Shown: in pieces, positions 36,116 through 43,348 of the stretch
How the letters are laid out: each line of letters starts with the position of its first letter
How positions within the stretch are numbered: the first letter of the stretch is position 1
Source of the DNA: Alphaproteobacteria bacterium
GTDB lineage: Bacteria > Pseudomonadota > Alphaproteobacteria > Micavibrionales > Micavibrionaceae
DNA: 64,000 nt
Direction: 5' to 3'
NCBI GenBank assembly: GCA_023384135.1
Contig: JAHDXS010000001.1
Span: forward strand, 744,001 to 808,000
The notes under the pieces: model-generated
Databases searched by the model: none
Told to the model about the DNA's origin: nothing
The model's input: the letters and a program-made list of their open reading frames with translations, nothing else
Program-made: the position numbers and the translations under genes

Positions 36116-37219
36116 ATGCAAACGAACCTGCCATACGTCGCGCCCTCGAAGGGGCTGATCCGCTCTCTGGAAACGGACGTGCGGACGCTCGCGCATGAAC
36201 GGCTCGCCGACATGCTGCGCTGCTATCAGGCGCTCCACGGCTTCGACGATGAGACGGTGGCCAGCCAGATGAACGCCTGTCCAAGCGTTCTCGGCATCCG
36301 GGGACGGGATGATGACGTTCATGCCCCAATCAGCCCCGGCAAGGTCACGCGCTTCAAGGACCGCAAGACAAGGCCGCAATCCCAGACGCTCGACCAGATG
36401 ACGGCATTCTTCCGGGAAAGGCTGGACGCTCACCCCTTACTCTTCTGGGCGGATATGGATGACGTGTTGACCGCACTCCACGATGCGCGGCGCTTCCGCA
36501 AGGAGCGGACCCGCAAAGACCTGATCGACCTCGCAACAGGCTGGCTGTTCGCCGATCTCTTCTCGCCCACCTGCGCGATGGCCTTCCAGCTAACGCCTCT
36601 GGCCAACAACCCCATCATCCTGACGCGCGGACGCATCGCCGTGTTTCAGGAAGACAAGCCCGGACAACGCACCGTGACGGATGTATGCATACATGGGTAT
36701 GCAACACTGACGGCCAAGAACCTGAACCTCCACATGCGCGATAGCGCCGGACGGCAATTCATCGTCACCATAGACGTGGACGCCGGACCCTTTGAGGACG
36801 ACAGCGAAGATACGCCATACCTCGTCATCAAGCAGGTGCGCATTCATCTGCCCCCGGAGTTTGGCGCGCAATTCCCGCCGCTCTTCGTCAAGGCCCGCAC
36901 TGTGCGCAGCCGGGAGGGTTATTCGCTCCATCTGACTGAACAGGATCACCACCTGAACGGCAGGCCCATGGCCGCGTCGTTCTTCAGCTTCGGCAAGGTC
37001 GAATGGGACGCCATTCAGTTGATCGCGTGGGGCGACAAGCAAGTGGACATGCTCAGCGCGAACCTCGATCCCAGCCTCGCGCATCTCGGGCTTCTCAGTC
37101 CCGAACCTGTGCGGGATGAGGATGACCGCCTGATGGCCGCCACCGACTTCGGGCGGAAGATCAATGATCTCAAATACCTGATCCAGATCGTCGAGAACAA
37201 GCTGGCCGAACGGTTCTGA
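36116..37219 (+). CDS. Hypothetical protein, 367 residues
   Basis: I do not recognise this protein. The first 130 residues are helical and basic (SLETDVRTLAHERLADML, CYQALHGFDDETV), and the remainder alternates strands typical of a beta-rich domain (QFIVTIDVDAGPFED, YLVIKQVRIHLP). It has no signal or membrane segment. It diverges from the restriction-modification operon across the hairpin region, so the region may control both. Its position in an element suggests replication, regulation or defence, without evidence for any of them. Confidence 0.6.
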   Translation: MQTNLPYVAPSKGLIRSLETDVRTLAHERLADMLRCYQALHGFDDETVASQMNACPSVLGIRGRDDDVHAPISPGKVTRFKDRKTRPQSQTLDQMTAFFRERLDAHPLLFWADMDDVLTALHDARRFRKERTRKDLIDLATGWLFADLFSPTCAMAFQLTPLANNPIILTRGRIAVFQEDKPGQRTVTDVCIHGYATLTAKNLNLHMRDSAGRQFIVTIDVDAGPFEDDSEDTPYLVIKQVRIHLPPEFGAQFPPLFVKARTVRSREGYSLHLTEQDHHLNGRPMAASFFSFGKVEWDAIQLIAWGDKQVDMLSANLDPSLAHLGLLSPEPVRDEDDRLMAATDFGRKINDLKYLIQIVENKLAERF

Positions 37220-37352
37220 CGGGCGCTAACGCCCTGAAACTCATACCAGAAACAAAATCCCGAAAATCACGAGTCGTTTTGTTGCGGCCTGATTCCGAAA
37301 CCTTTCCGCAGACGGCGCGCCCTGACTCCGCGCCGCCGGGAAGGACCGGATC

Positions 37353-37742
37353 ATGGCTTACGGACTCATGGGCGCTTGCGCACTCTGCCTTATCGAGGAT
37401 CGTTGCGAACGAACCCGGCTCGTGACGGATCGCGAACTGGCTGATCCCGCCTTCATCCGGGCCTTACGCGATCTCTGCTTCAGCCTGAACGTCTCAAGCT
37501 ATCACTGGCTCGACTTCCTGACTGATCTCTACAGGGATTATCGCGGCTGCATCGTCGATGAGGCTGGCCGCACGGTCCTGCTCGATATGGAGGTGTTCGA
37601 AGTGCCGCATATCCGTGACTGGTTCCGCGATTTCTGCTGCACACCCTGTCCGCCGAACATCACGCCCTACGTGCGGGGAGAGGCCAAGGAACGTGTACGG
37701 ATATTGGCGACTGTCCTTCGATCTTTATCCCGAATGCACTAA
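37353..37742 (+). CDS. Small cysteine-rich hypothetical protein
   Basis: A 129-residue protein with cysteines in GACALCLIEDRCERT and FCCTPCPPN, suggesting a metal-binding site or disulfides; no signal peptide. Family unknown. It begins at ATG 37353 behind GGAAGGACCGG and its stop overlaps the end of the convergent nuclease-like gene by four bases. Confidence 0.55.
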   Translation: MAYGLMGACALCLIEDRCERTRLVTDRELADPAFIRALRDLCFSLNVSSYHWLDFLTDLYRDYRGCIVDEAGRTVLLDMEVFEVPHIRDWFRDFCCTPCPPNITPYVRGEAKERVRILATVLRSLSRMH

Positions 37743-39235
37743 CTAATCAGCCGCATCAGAATGCGTTCCAACGAAGCGTCAATTTCAGAACGCCGATTTT
37801 GCGATATCAATTCGAGATACTCTATGACCTGCGAATCTCCCAAAGGTATTATGTATCCTCGCCCCGCCTGCACGGTATCGCGGCAACGCGCTATAAGCAG
37901 CTCATAGTTGCTTACATCACGAAACACCAAAAGCCCCAATTTTCCTCGATTAATACTGAAACGTCCTTGGATTTGGTCAATTTCCTGATTTGCTGGGTCT
38001 TTCGAATAATTCTTGCACTCGACCATAATCATCTTCGAGGCGATATCATGAGCTGTATGAGCGCGGTAAAAAAATCCCGTAAGTGCTGCGTTTGTGTAAG
38101 CGATGTCTATCCTCTTGCGCCCCTGATCTATTTCAGCTTCCTTTTGAGGGTAAATTAGATGAGGCCAGAAGATAAACTCTAATGTGCCGACCATAAGCTT
38201 ATGAAAGGCTGATGCGGAGTCATTGCCGGGAGGAACTTGCCGCAATTCTGCTATCAACGCCGTGGCGAATGCAACTTCGTCGAATGTCTCATCGAAAGCA
38301 TCGTGAGACAGAGTTCCTTTGGCACCTTCAATATTCGAGTAAAGCGATTTGTACGATGCCAAGACGTTTGGGTTCGATTCCGAAAAGCGAGCGATAAAGT
38401 CCTTTGAGAATGGAAATCGCTCTTTGATTACTTTCTTATACGGCGGCCTTCTTTCACCGTTCCGCAGTACACGCACCAACGATGATCCACGTTCAAATTC
38501 CTCGGCTTGGATGAAATTCACGATATGGTGGGAATAGTACTCTTGTGCGTTCAGCGCCAATGCGCGCCTAACAGAGTACTTTGGAACGAGTATGATCCTC
38601 TTCCCACCTACGACAGGCAGGGGTGCATATTCTGAACGCCATTGCCTCGCATCAATGTCCCAAAATCGACCTGTGGGATAGTTACCACTCAGCGTGATTT
38701 TATGAAGATCACATTGCGCTTGGGTGTATTCGATAAGCAGCCTGCGAATGATATTCGTTGTGATGTCAGAAATTTTGTCACGACCAATTCCCTCGACAAA
38801 CAGATCGCATTCCGCAAGTTCTTCGAGCAGGCCTGATTGCGCCGCTTGGCTATGGGCAAGACTTTCATACAAGTCCAACGCCTGCTGACCGCTGACACCT
38901 CGACCCGCTGGTTGTCCACGAGAAAGTCCTAAACAAGTTTCGTTAGGTTCACTGAGGCCATTCAAAAGTTGCTTGGCTGCGGAATCATTTCCAGCCCGCA
39001 CGTAGCCAAGTGCCGTTTCAAAAAAATGGACGATATGCTGATTGCACCTCTGCGACCATTCATCTTCCTTTATAGAAATCGCGAAAGGATCGATAAAAAG
39101 AGGCGTATCGGCCTCTGGCGTGATATCAACGAAATCAAGCTGTGGCTGATCTAACCCAAGGCTGTAAATTTCCGAAAATCGCCGGGGCACATTTCCCTCA
39201 ATACAGGTACATCCAACATCAATTTCAAACACCAC
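37739..39235 (-). CDS. Standalone protein with C-terminal PD-(D/E)XK-like core
   Basis: A 498-residue protein. The N-terminal 350 residues match nothing I know. In the C-terminal part, EAEIDQGRKRIDIAY (near residue 380) and IMVECKNYSKD (near 405) carry an Asp followed by Glu-x-Lys, the usual geometry of a PD-(D/E)XK nuclease. The DNA is much more AT-rich than the flanking transfer genes, so it was probably acquired separately. No methyltransferase of its own adjoins it. A defence nuclease in the element's cargo is a reasonable guess. Confidence 0.6.
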   Translation of the reverse strand: MVFEIDVGCTCIEGNVPRRFSEIYSLGLDQPQLDFVDITPEADTPLFIDPFAISIKEDEWSQRCNQHIVHFFETALGYVRAGNDSAAKQLLNGLSEPNETCLGLSRGQPAGRGVSGQQALDLYESLAHSQAAQSGLLEELAECDLFVEGIGRDKISDITTNIIRRLLIEYTQAQCDLHKITLSGNYPTGRFWDIDARQWRSEYAPLPVVGGKRIILVPKYSVRRALALNAQEYYSHHIVNFIQAEEFERGSSLVRVLRNGERRPPYKKVIKERFPFSKDFIARFSESNPNVLASYKSLYSNIEGAKGTLSHDAFDETFDEVAFATALIAELRQVPPGNDSASAFHKLMVGTLEFIFWPHLIYPQKEAEIDQGRKRIDIAYTNAALTGFFYRAHTAHDIASKMIMVECKNYSKDPANQEIDQIQGRFSINRGKLGLLVFRDVSNYELLIARCRDTVQAGRGYIIPLGDSQVIEYLELISQNRRSEIDASLERILMRLIS

Positions 39236-39287
39236 ACAAATTGCAACTTAAACGATTACGCTCGGATATGTCTATTGTTTTGCGGGT

Positions 39288-39340
39288 ATCCCCCTAAAAC
39301 CGCTCTGCACCTGACGTAGCCTCTCCTCACGAAAGGAGAG
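39288..39340 (+). promoter_or_regulatory. Leader repeat with hairpin that hides a ribosome-binding site
   Basis: The segment repeats 16191-16241. Here CTCTCCT (39321-39327) pairs perfectly with AGGAGAG (39334-39340) around a CACGAA loop. The AGGAG is the Shine-Dalgarno for the ATG at 39348, so the stem would block translation until opened by a protein, by RNA or by another start. In the other copy the right arm is lost. Confidence 0.6.
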
Positions 39341-39347
39341 CAGCGTC

Positions 39348-39656
39348 ATGCAGCCGTGGCATCAACAGCAACACCAACAAAACCAAGCCGGACGGTCGAT
39401 TTTCATGTCGAGCGTCATCGGCCTCTCAAACGTGATTGCCGTGGTGGTCGCCTTCTTCGCTACGCCCGTGGCTTACAACCGCACGGTCGGCTGGGTCCAG
39501 ATATTCACCTCCAACCATTACGGCTACGGGTTTGAAGACATCACCGCCTTCGTCTGGTGGCTGATCGTCGCTCTGCTGATCTTCTTCTTCGCCCGCGCCT
39601 CGATCTCCACCGCCCTCGTCATGGGCGGTCTCGCCATCGCAGCCCGCTTTCTCTGA
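39348..39656 (+). CDS. Small membrane protein upstream of coupling protein
   Basis: A 102-residue protein with a glutamine-rich start and hydrophobic helices at about residues 20-42 and 66-98 (IAVVVAFFATPVAY and WWLIVALLIFFFA). It starts at ATG 39348 behind a sequestered ribosome site. Coupling proteins normally have two N-terminal membrane helices, but the one encoded downstream lacks them, so this gene and the next may supply the membrane part. Family unknown. Confidence 0.7.
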   Translation: MQPWHQQQHQQNQAGRSIFMSSVIGLSNVIAVVVAFFATPVAYNRTVGWVQIFTSNHYGYGFEDITAFVWWLIVALLIFFFARASISTALVMGGLAIAARFL

Positions 39657-39690
39657 TCCCGAACCTCAACCGCAGAAAGGAGCAAACCAC

Positions 39691-39837
39691 ATGTTCACCA
39701 AGCACAAGAAAACCGGGCACGGTTATCATGTCCGCCCGTTTGAAACCCACAAGAAGGTCATCGACTGGGAAGCGGTCGGCGGCGCGGCATTCCTCGCCGT
39801 ACTCGCGCTCTGCGTCATCGGCTGGCTCACCACCTGA
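39691..39837 (+). CDS. 48-residue single-pass membrane protein
   Basis: This short gene starts at ATG 39691 behind AGAAAGGAG. The polar N half is basic (TKHKKTGHGYHVRPFETHKK) and the C half is a single helix (GGAAFLAVLALCVIGWL). It lies 34 bases after the larger membrane gene and 84 bases before the coupling protein, all co-directional. It is a likely operon member. Confidence 0.6.
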   Translation: MFTKHKKTGHGYHVRPFETHKKVIDWEAVGGAAFLAVLALCVIGWLTT

Positions 39838-39921
39838 AGCGCCCCGGATCGCCATGCTCTCCCCCTCCAAGCCGGACCGCTCCCAAGCGCCCGGCTTTTC
39901 TCATTCTGAAAGCCTTCGCCC

Positions 39922-41532
39922 ATGATCTCAGACCGCAATGAGTATTACCGCTTCGGAAGCGCCGCCTTTGCTGACGCGCGCGAACTGTCTGCCGCCGGGT
40001 TCTTCCAGCAATCGCCCACTTCGCTCTTGGTCGGCTTCTTCCAAGGCAAGCCGCTTTGGTATCACGGCGCGGGCGGTCTGCTTCTCACTGCTGGCGCACG
40101 GTCGGGCAAGCTGCGCGATATCCTCGCTTACAATCTCTGCGCTGGAATCTTCTCGGGCGGCTCGTTGCTGGCGCTCGATATGAAGGGCGAACTCGCCGCA
40201 ATCTCTCAGGATCAAACCCCGGACGGAAAATTCTGCGCTTATTGGAATCCGCTCGGCCTGCATGGCCTCCCGCAGAACAGGCTGAATCCTGTCTCGTACA
40301 TCCGGCAAGGCTCGGCCACGCTTGTGTCGGACGTGAAAGTCTTCACCGAAAACATGATCCCGCATTCTGGGTCGGCCAACGGCAAGTATTTCGAGGCGCG
40401 GGCACGGGATATCGTCGAAGCCCTGATCCTGACGCTCGTTGAGCAACATGGCGCTCTGACGCTGCCTGATCTGTACCGCGTCGTGAACCTCATCCCCGGC
40501 AATGGCGAAGAATGGCTGGACTTCGCTTACTCCATGCATACGTCCGCATTCCCTCTGGCGCGGCGCGTCGAGGAAGAAATCAACCAGTCGCGTAAGGACA
40601 CATCCTCAGGCGGTTTCCAAGGCATTCTGGGCGAAGTGTTCAAGGGCTTCTCGTGCCTCTCGGACCCGGTGCTGCTGGAATCCGTCTCGCCGCCCTTTGA
40701 CTTCGATTGTTCGGCGCTCACCGATTCCGGCCAACGCTGGCAGGTCTATCTCATGCCACCTGCCGAGTTCGTCGATGCCTGGGCTCCCGTCATCAAGGCA
40801 ATCTTCGTTTCCGCCATGATCTACAAATCCCGCGCCCCAAGCGCTCCGCAGCAGACTTGGATTCTGGATGAATGTGCGCAGCTTAATAACTTCCCGCTCG
40901 TCGTGAAGCTCTTCACCTACGGGGCGGGCATCGGCATCCGCCCGTGGGCGGTGTTTCAGTCCACGGACCAGATGAATGCACTCGGCCCAAACGCCAAGAA
41001 CGTCATTATGTCGTCAGCGGCCCTGCAAATCTACTTCGCGCTCCGGGAAATCTCATCCGCCAAAGATGTGTCCACCATGCTCGGAACGCAGACGCTCGAA
41101 TTTAACGACGCGCTGCAACAGGGCCAGAGCCGTCTGGCCAAGGGCCGCATCCTGCAATCGCTGCTGACGGGCGAAGACCCGCTCGCCGCCGGAATCGCCT
41201 TCAATCACTTCAAACACGCGGAAACGCATCGCTCCAAGCAATCGCGTCCGCTGCAAACACCGGACGAAGTGCTGAACGCGCGGCCCGACAGCGCCTTCAT
41301 CTTCACCGATACCGTGCAGCATCCGATCCTTGCGCAGCGCCAAGCCTATTACGCGCAAGCCTTCATGGCAGGACGCTTTCATCCAAACCCGTATCACCCT
41401 CCCGTAACCCAAGTGCGCGTTACACTCGGCTTCGGACGATCAGGCTGGCTCAATGTCAGACGGGAAGCCGTGCCGCGCCGCTTCGCGCACTTTCCGCAGT
41501 ATGCGGGCGGCTCATGGTCAATCGTCCGGTGA
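39922..41532 (+). CDS. VirD4/TraG-like coupling protein without membrane anchor (element A)
   Basis: A 536-residue type IV coupling protein, which hands relaxase-bound DNA to a mating pore. Walker A is the altered AGARSGKL near residue 60 instead of the usual GxxxxGKT/S; the VirD4 block SLLALDMKGELA follows, Walker B is TWILDECAQLNNF, and the C terminus has IFVSAMIYKSRAPS and the NVIMSSAALQIYFA block. It starts directly in the ATPase part, with no N-terminal membrane helices. The two small membrane genes just upstream could supply them. Confidence 0.83.
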   Translation: MISDRNEYYRFGSAAFADARELSAAGFFQQSPTSLLVGFFQGKPLWYHGAGGLLLTAGARSGKLRDILAYNLCAGIFSGGSLLALDMKGELAAISQDQTPDGKFCAYWNPLGLHGLPQNRLNPVSYIRQGSATLVSDVKVFTENMIPHSGSANGKYFEARARDIVEALILTLVEQHGALTLPDLYRVVNLIPGNGEEWLDFAYSMHTSAFPLARRVEEEINQSRKDTSSGGFQGILGEVFKGFSCLSDPVLLESVSPPFDFDCSALTDSGQRWQVYLMPPAEFVDAWAPVIKAIFVSAMIYKSRAPSAPQQTWILDECAQLNNFPLVVKLFTYGAGIGIRPWAVFQSTDQMNALGPNAKNVIMSSAALQIYFALREISSAKDVSTMLGTQTLEFNDALQQGQSRLAKGRILQSLLTGEDPLAAGIAFNHFKHAETHRSKQSRPLQTPDEVLNARPDSAFIFTDTVQHPILAQRQAYYAQAFMAGRFHPNPYHPPVTQVRVTLGFGRSGWLNVRREAVPRRFAHFPQYAGGSWSIVR

Positions 41533-41547
41533 CGGAAGGACGAGTCG

Positions 41548-42039
41548 ATGGCGAAGGATACAGGCATTGGAAGCTACAGCTACGCCAACCGCGCGGACCT
41601 GCCGGGTGGTGAGCCGCGCTTCTATGCCAACGCCCCGAAAACGCGCGAAGCCTTCGACAACGCCCGTGATCCGCTGATTGCCGAACAGAAGCGCGATCTG
41701 GAAAAGAGCGAAGCGCAGCGCCGCTTTGAACAGAGCCGCCGCACCGACAGCGGCTCGGATATGATCCGCCGCGATCAGCCGAAACCTGTCTTAAAGCCTT
41801 CGCCCGCGCTCTCGATGGGGCCGGACCGCGCCGCCTTCAACCGCGCGTGGTCGGACGAACACCGCGCCGCGCGCAAGAAGGAGAAAGACCCGCTGCCGGA
41901 AACGTCCGCCTACACGCCGCCGCTGCAACAGGTGCGCGTCACCTTCGCCTTCCGCGAAATCGAAACCCGCGAAACCTTCATCGAAAGCCGACGCGAAGCC
42001 GGCCGAGCCAAGCGCACACGCGGAACGCAATCCCACTAG
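41548..42039 (+). CDS. Hypothetical protein after coupling protein
   Basis: A 163-residue protein, strongly charged and rich in arginine and aspartate with no hydrophobic segment; long stretches look disordered or coiled (KRDLEKSEAQRRFEQSRR, EHRAARKKEKDP). Unrecognised. It starts 15 bases after the coupling protein and precedes the duplicated pair at 42055 and 42611 by 15 bases, so all belong to the coupling-protein operon up to the terminator. Confidence 0.6.
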   Translation: MAKDTGIGSYSYANRADLPGGEPRFYANAPKTREAFDNARDPLIAEQKRDLEKSEAQRRFEQSRRTDSGSDMIRRDQPKPVLKPSPALSMGPDRAAFNRAWSDEHRAARKKEKDPLPETSAYTPPLQQVRVTFAFREIETRETFIESRREAGRAKRTRGTQSH

Positions 42040-42054
42040 CAAAAGGAGAAGACC

Positions 42055-42468
42055 ATGAACGACCGCACCCATGATCCCGGCAACGCCGGACAACAGCAAC
42101 AGCCGGACACCAACGGCCCCGCCGATGTTCTGCGCGATGGCAACATCAAAGCGACCATCTGGAAGAACGAGCGCGAGAACGGCCCCGCGTACAACACCAC
42201 CTTCGCCCGCACATGGCAGGATGAAAGCGGTGCATACAGGGATAGTCACTCCTTCTCGGGCACTGAACTGCTGCGCGTCTCCGAACTCGCGCGCGGCGCT
42301 TACGCCCGCACGAACGAGCTTCGTCAAGAACATAGGCAGGAGCTTGAAGTCGAAATCGCCCGCGATGACGACGACGCGCCACCGCAAGATCAGCGCGAGA
42401 ATTTCAAGGCCAAGCGCGGGTCACAAGACCAACAGAACCGAAGTCAAACCGTGGGCCGTCGAAAGTAA
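42055..42468 (+). CDS. Paralogue 1 of a tandem small-protein pair
   Basis: A 137-residue protein with a disordered, glutamine/asparagine-rich start and a core IKATIWKNERENGPAYNTTF, then SHSFSGTELLRVSELARGAY. The gene at 42611-42928 encodes the same core. The strand-turn-strand then helix pattern suggests a small DNA- or protein-binding domain; no family is recalled. It starts behind AAAAGGAG at good spacing. Confidence 0.7.
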   Translation: MNDRTHDPGNAGQQQQPDTNGPADVLRDGNIKATIWKNERENGPAYNTTFARTWQDESGAYRDSHSFSGTELLRVSELARGAYARTNELRQEHRQELEVEIARDDDDAPPQDQRENFKAKRGSQDQQNRSQTVGRRK

Positions 42469-42491
42469 CGATCCGTACTAGGAATATTTTC

Positions 42492-42520
42492 TTGCAATCA
42501 GGGAAATGTTCTGGTATTGT
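42492..42520 (+). promoter_or_regulatory. Putative promoter of a short RNA
   Basis: TTGCAA at 42492-42497 and TATTGT at 42515-42520 are separated by 17 bases. It lies after the paralogue 1 stop and before the terminator at 42535, so it would start a transcript near 42527. Confidence 0.5.
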
Positions 42521-42526
42521 TCTCAT

Positions 42527-42582
42527 TAGAAATCGGCGGCCCCATTTTGCGTTTTGAGCGCACTGGGGCCGCCTTTTTTTTC
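42527..42582 (+). ncRNA. Candidate short RNA ending in an intrinsic terminator
   Basis: A promoter-like pair at 42492-42520 is followed about 55 bases later by a terminator. The predicted transcript is almost entirely the stem-loop GGCGGCCCCA/TGGGGCCGCC with a 19-base loop, ending in the T-run. It contains no start codon with a ribosome site. It may only be a terminator for the upstream operon, so confidence is modest. Confidence 0.35.
42535..42582 (+). terminator. Rho-independent terminator
   Basis: GGCGGCCCCA (42535-42544) pairs with TGGGGCCGCC (42564-42573), a ten-base-pair GC-rich stem, followed by nine T residues. It separates the operon ending with paralogue 1 from paralogue 2. Confidence 0.88.
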
Positions 42583-42610
42583 ACCACAACATGAAAGGAA
42601 GAAACCGACG

Positions 42611-42928
42611 ATGAAGACTCATCCATCGACTGCCAGCCCCAAAAACAAGCCCATCGAAGTCATCCGGGACGGTGTGCTGAAAGCCACCATCTGGGAAAAT
42701 GAAGGCGAGAACGGCGTGATCTACTCCACCACGCTCGCGCGGACCTACCACGCGAACGATGGCTCACTGAAAGACGCGCACAGCTTCTCCGGCAGCGAAT
42801 TGCTGCGTATCGCCGAACTGGCCCGCCAAGCTTATGCGACCGTGAACGCGCATCGCCGCGACCACGCGCCGGAGCCTGAACCTCAACATGAAGCGAGCCT
42901 CACCGATGCGTACCACAACGCGCTCTAA
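42611..42928 (+). CDS. Paralogue 2 of the small-protein pair
   Basis: A 105-residue protein whose core LKATIWENEGENGVIYSTTL and AHSFSGSELLRIAELARQAY matches paralogue 1 at most positions. The ATG at 42611 lies behind AAAGGAAG after a terminator, so it is transcribed separately from paralogue 1. The duplication with different regulation suggests division of labour, but function is unknown. Confidence 0.72.
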   Translation: MKTHPSTASPKNKPIEVIRDGVLKATIWENEGENGVIYSTTLARTYHANDGSLKDAHSFSGSELLRIAELARQAYATVNAHRRDHAPEPEPQHEASLTDAYHNAL

Positions 42929-42991
42929 CCCTTTCAACGCGCGCCCGGACGGTTCCGGGCGTGCGCCACCCGAACCGCACGGACAACCGCC

Positions 42992-43348
42992 ATGAAAGAA
43001 ATCAAGACACAAATCCACGAAAGAGACCCGACGCCAACGCTGGCCATTCAATTCGATGCGCAGGCATTTGCGCACTTCCTCGATGAAAGCGATCTGACAC
43101 ACGATCAGAAGCTCGAATACATCCAGACCCTCTGGGGCATCGTGCTGCAATTCATCGACATGGGCTTTGGCATTCACCCCATCCAGCAAGCCTGTGGACA
43201 GTTTGATGAGGCTGCCGTTCTTTGCGGCGATGCCGATTCGGATGCGCTAGACTCTCCCCATCCAGAATTTTGCAAAGACTTCGAACGCGCGGGACTATCT
43301 CCGTGCCCGAAACGGATTCAACACATGCAGGGAGGGGACACGCCATGA
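42992..43348 (+). CDS. Hypothetical protein before recombinase
   Basis: A 118-residue acidic protein with helices (LAIQFDAQAFAHFLDES, QKLEYIQTLWGIVLQFI) and a cysteine-containing middle. Unrecognised. The stop overlaps the recombinase start by four bases (ATGA), which implies translational coupling and possibly a recombination-directionality or regulatory role; that role is inferred from position. Confidence 0.65.
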   Translation: MKEIKTQIHERDPTPTLAIQFDAQAFAHFLDESDLTHDQKLEYIQTLWGIVLQFIDMGFGIHPIQQACGQFDEAAVLCGDADSDALDSPHPEFCKDFERAGLSPCPKRIQHMQGGDTP

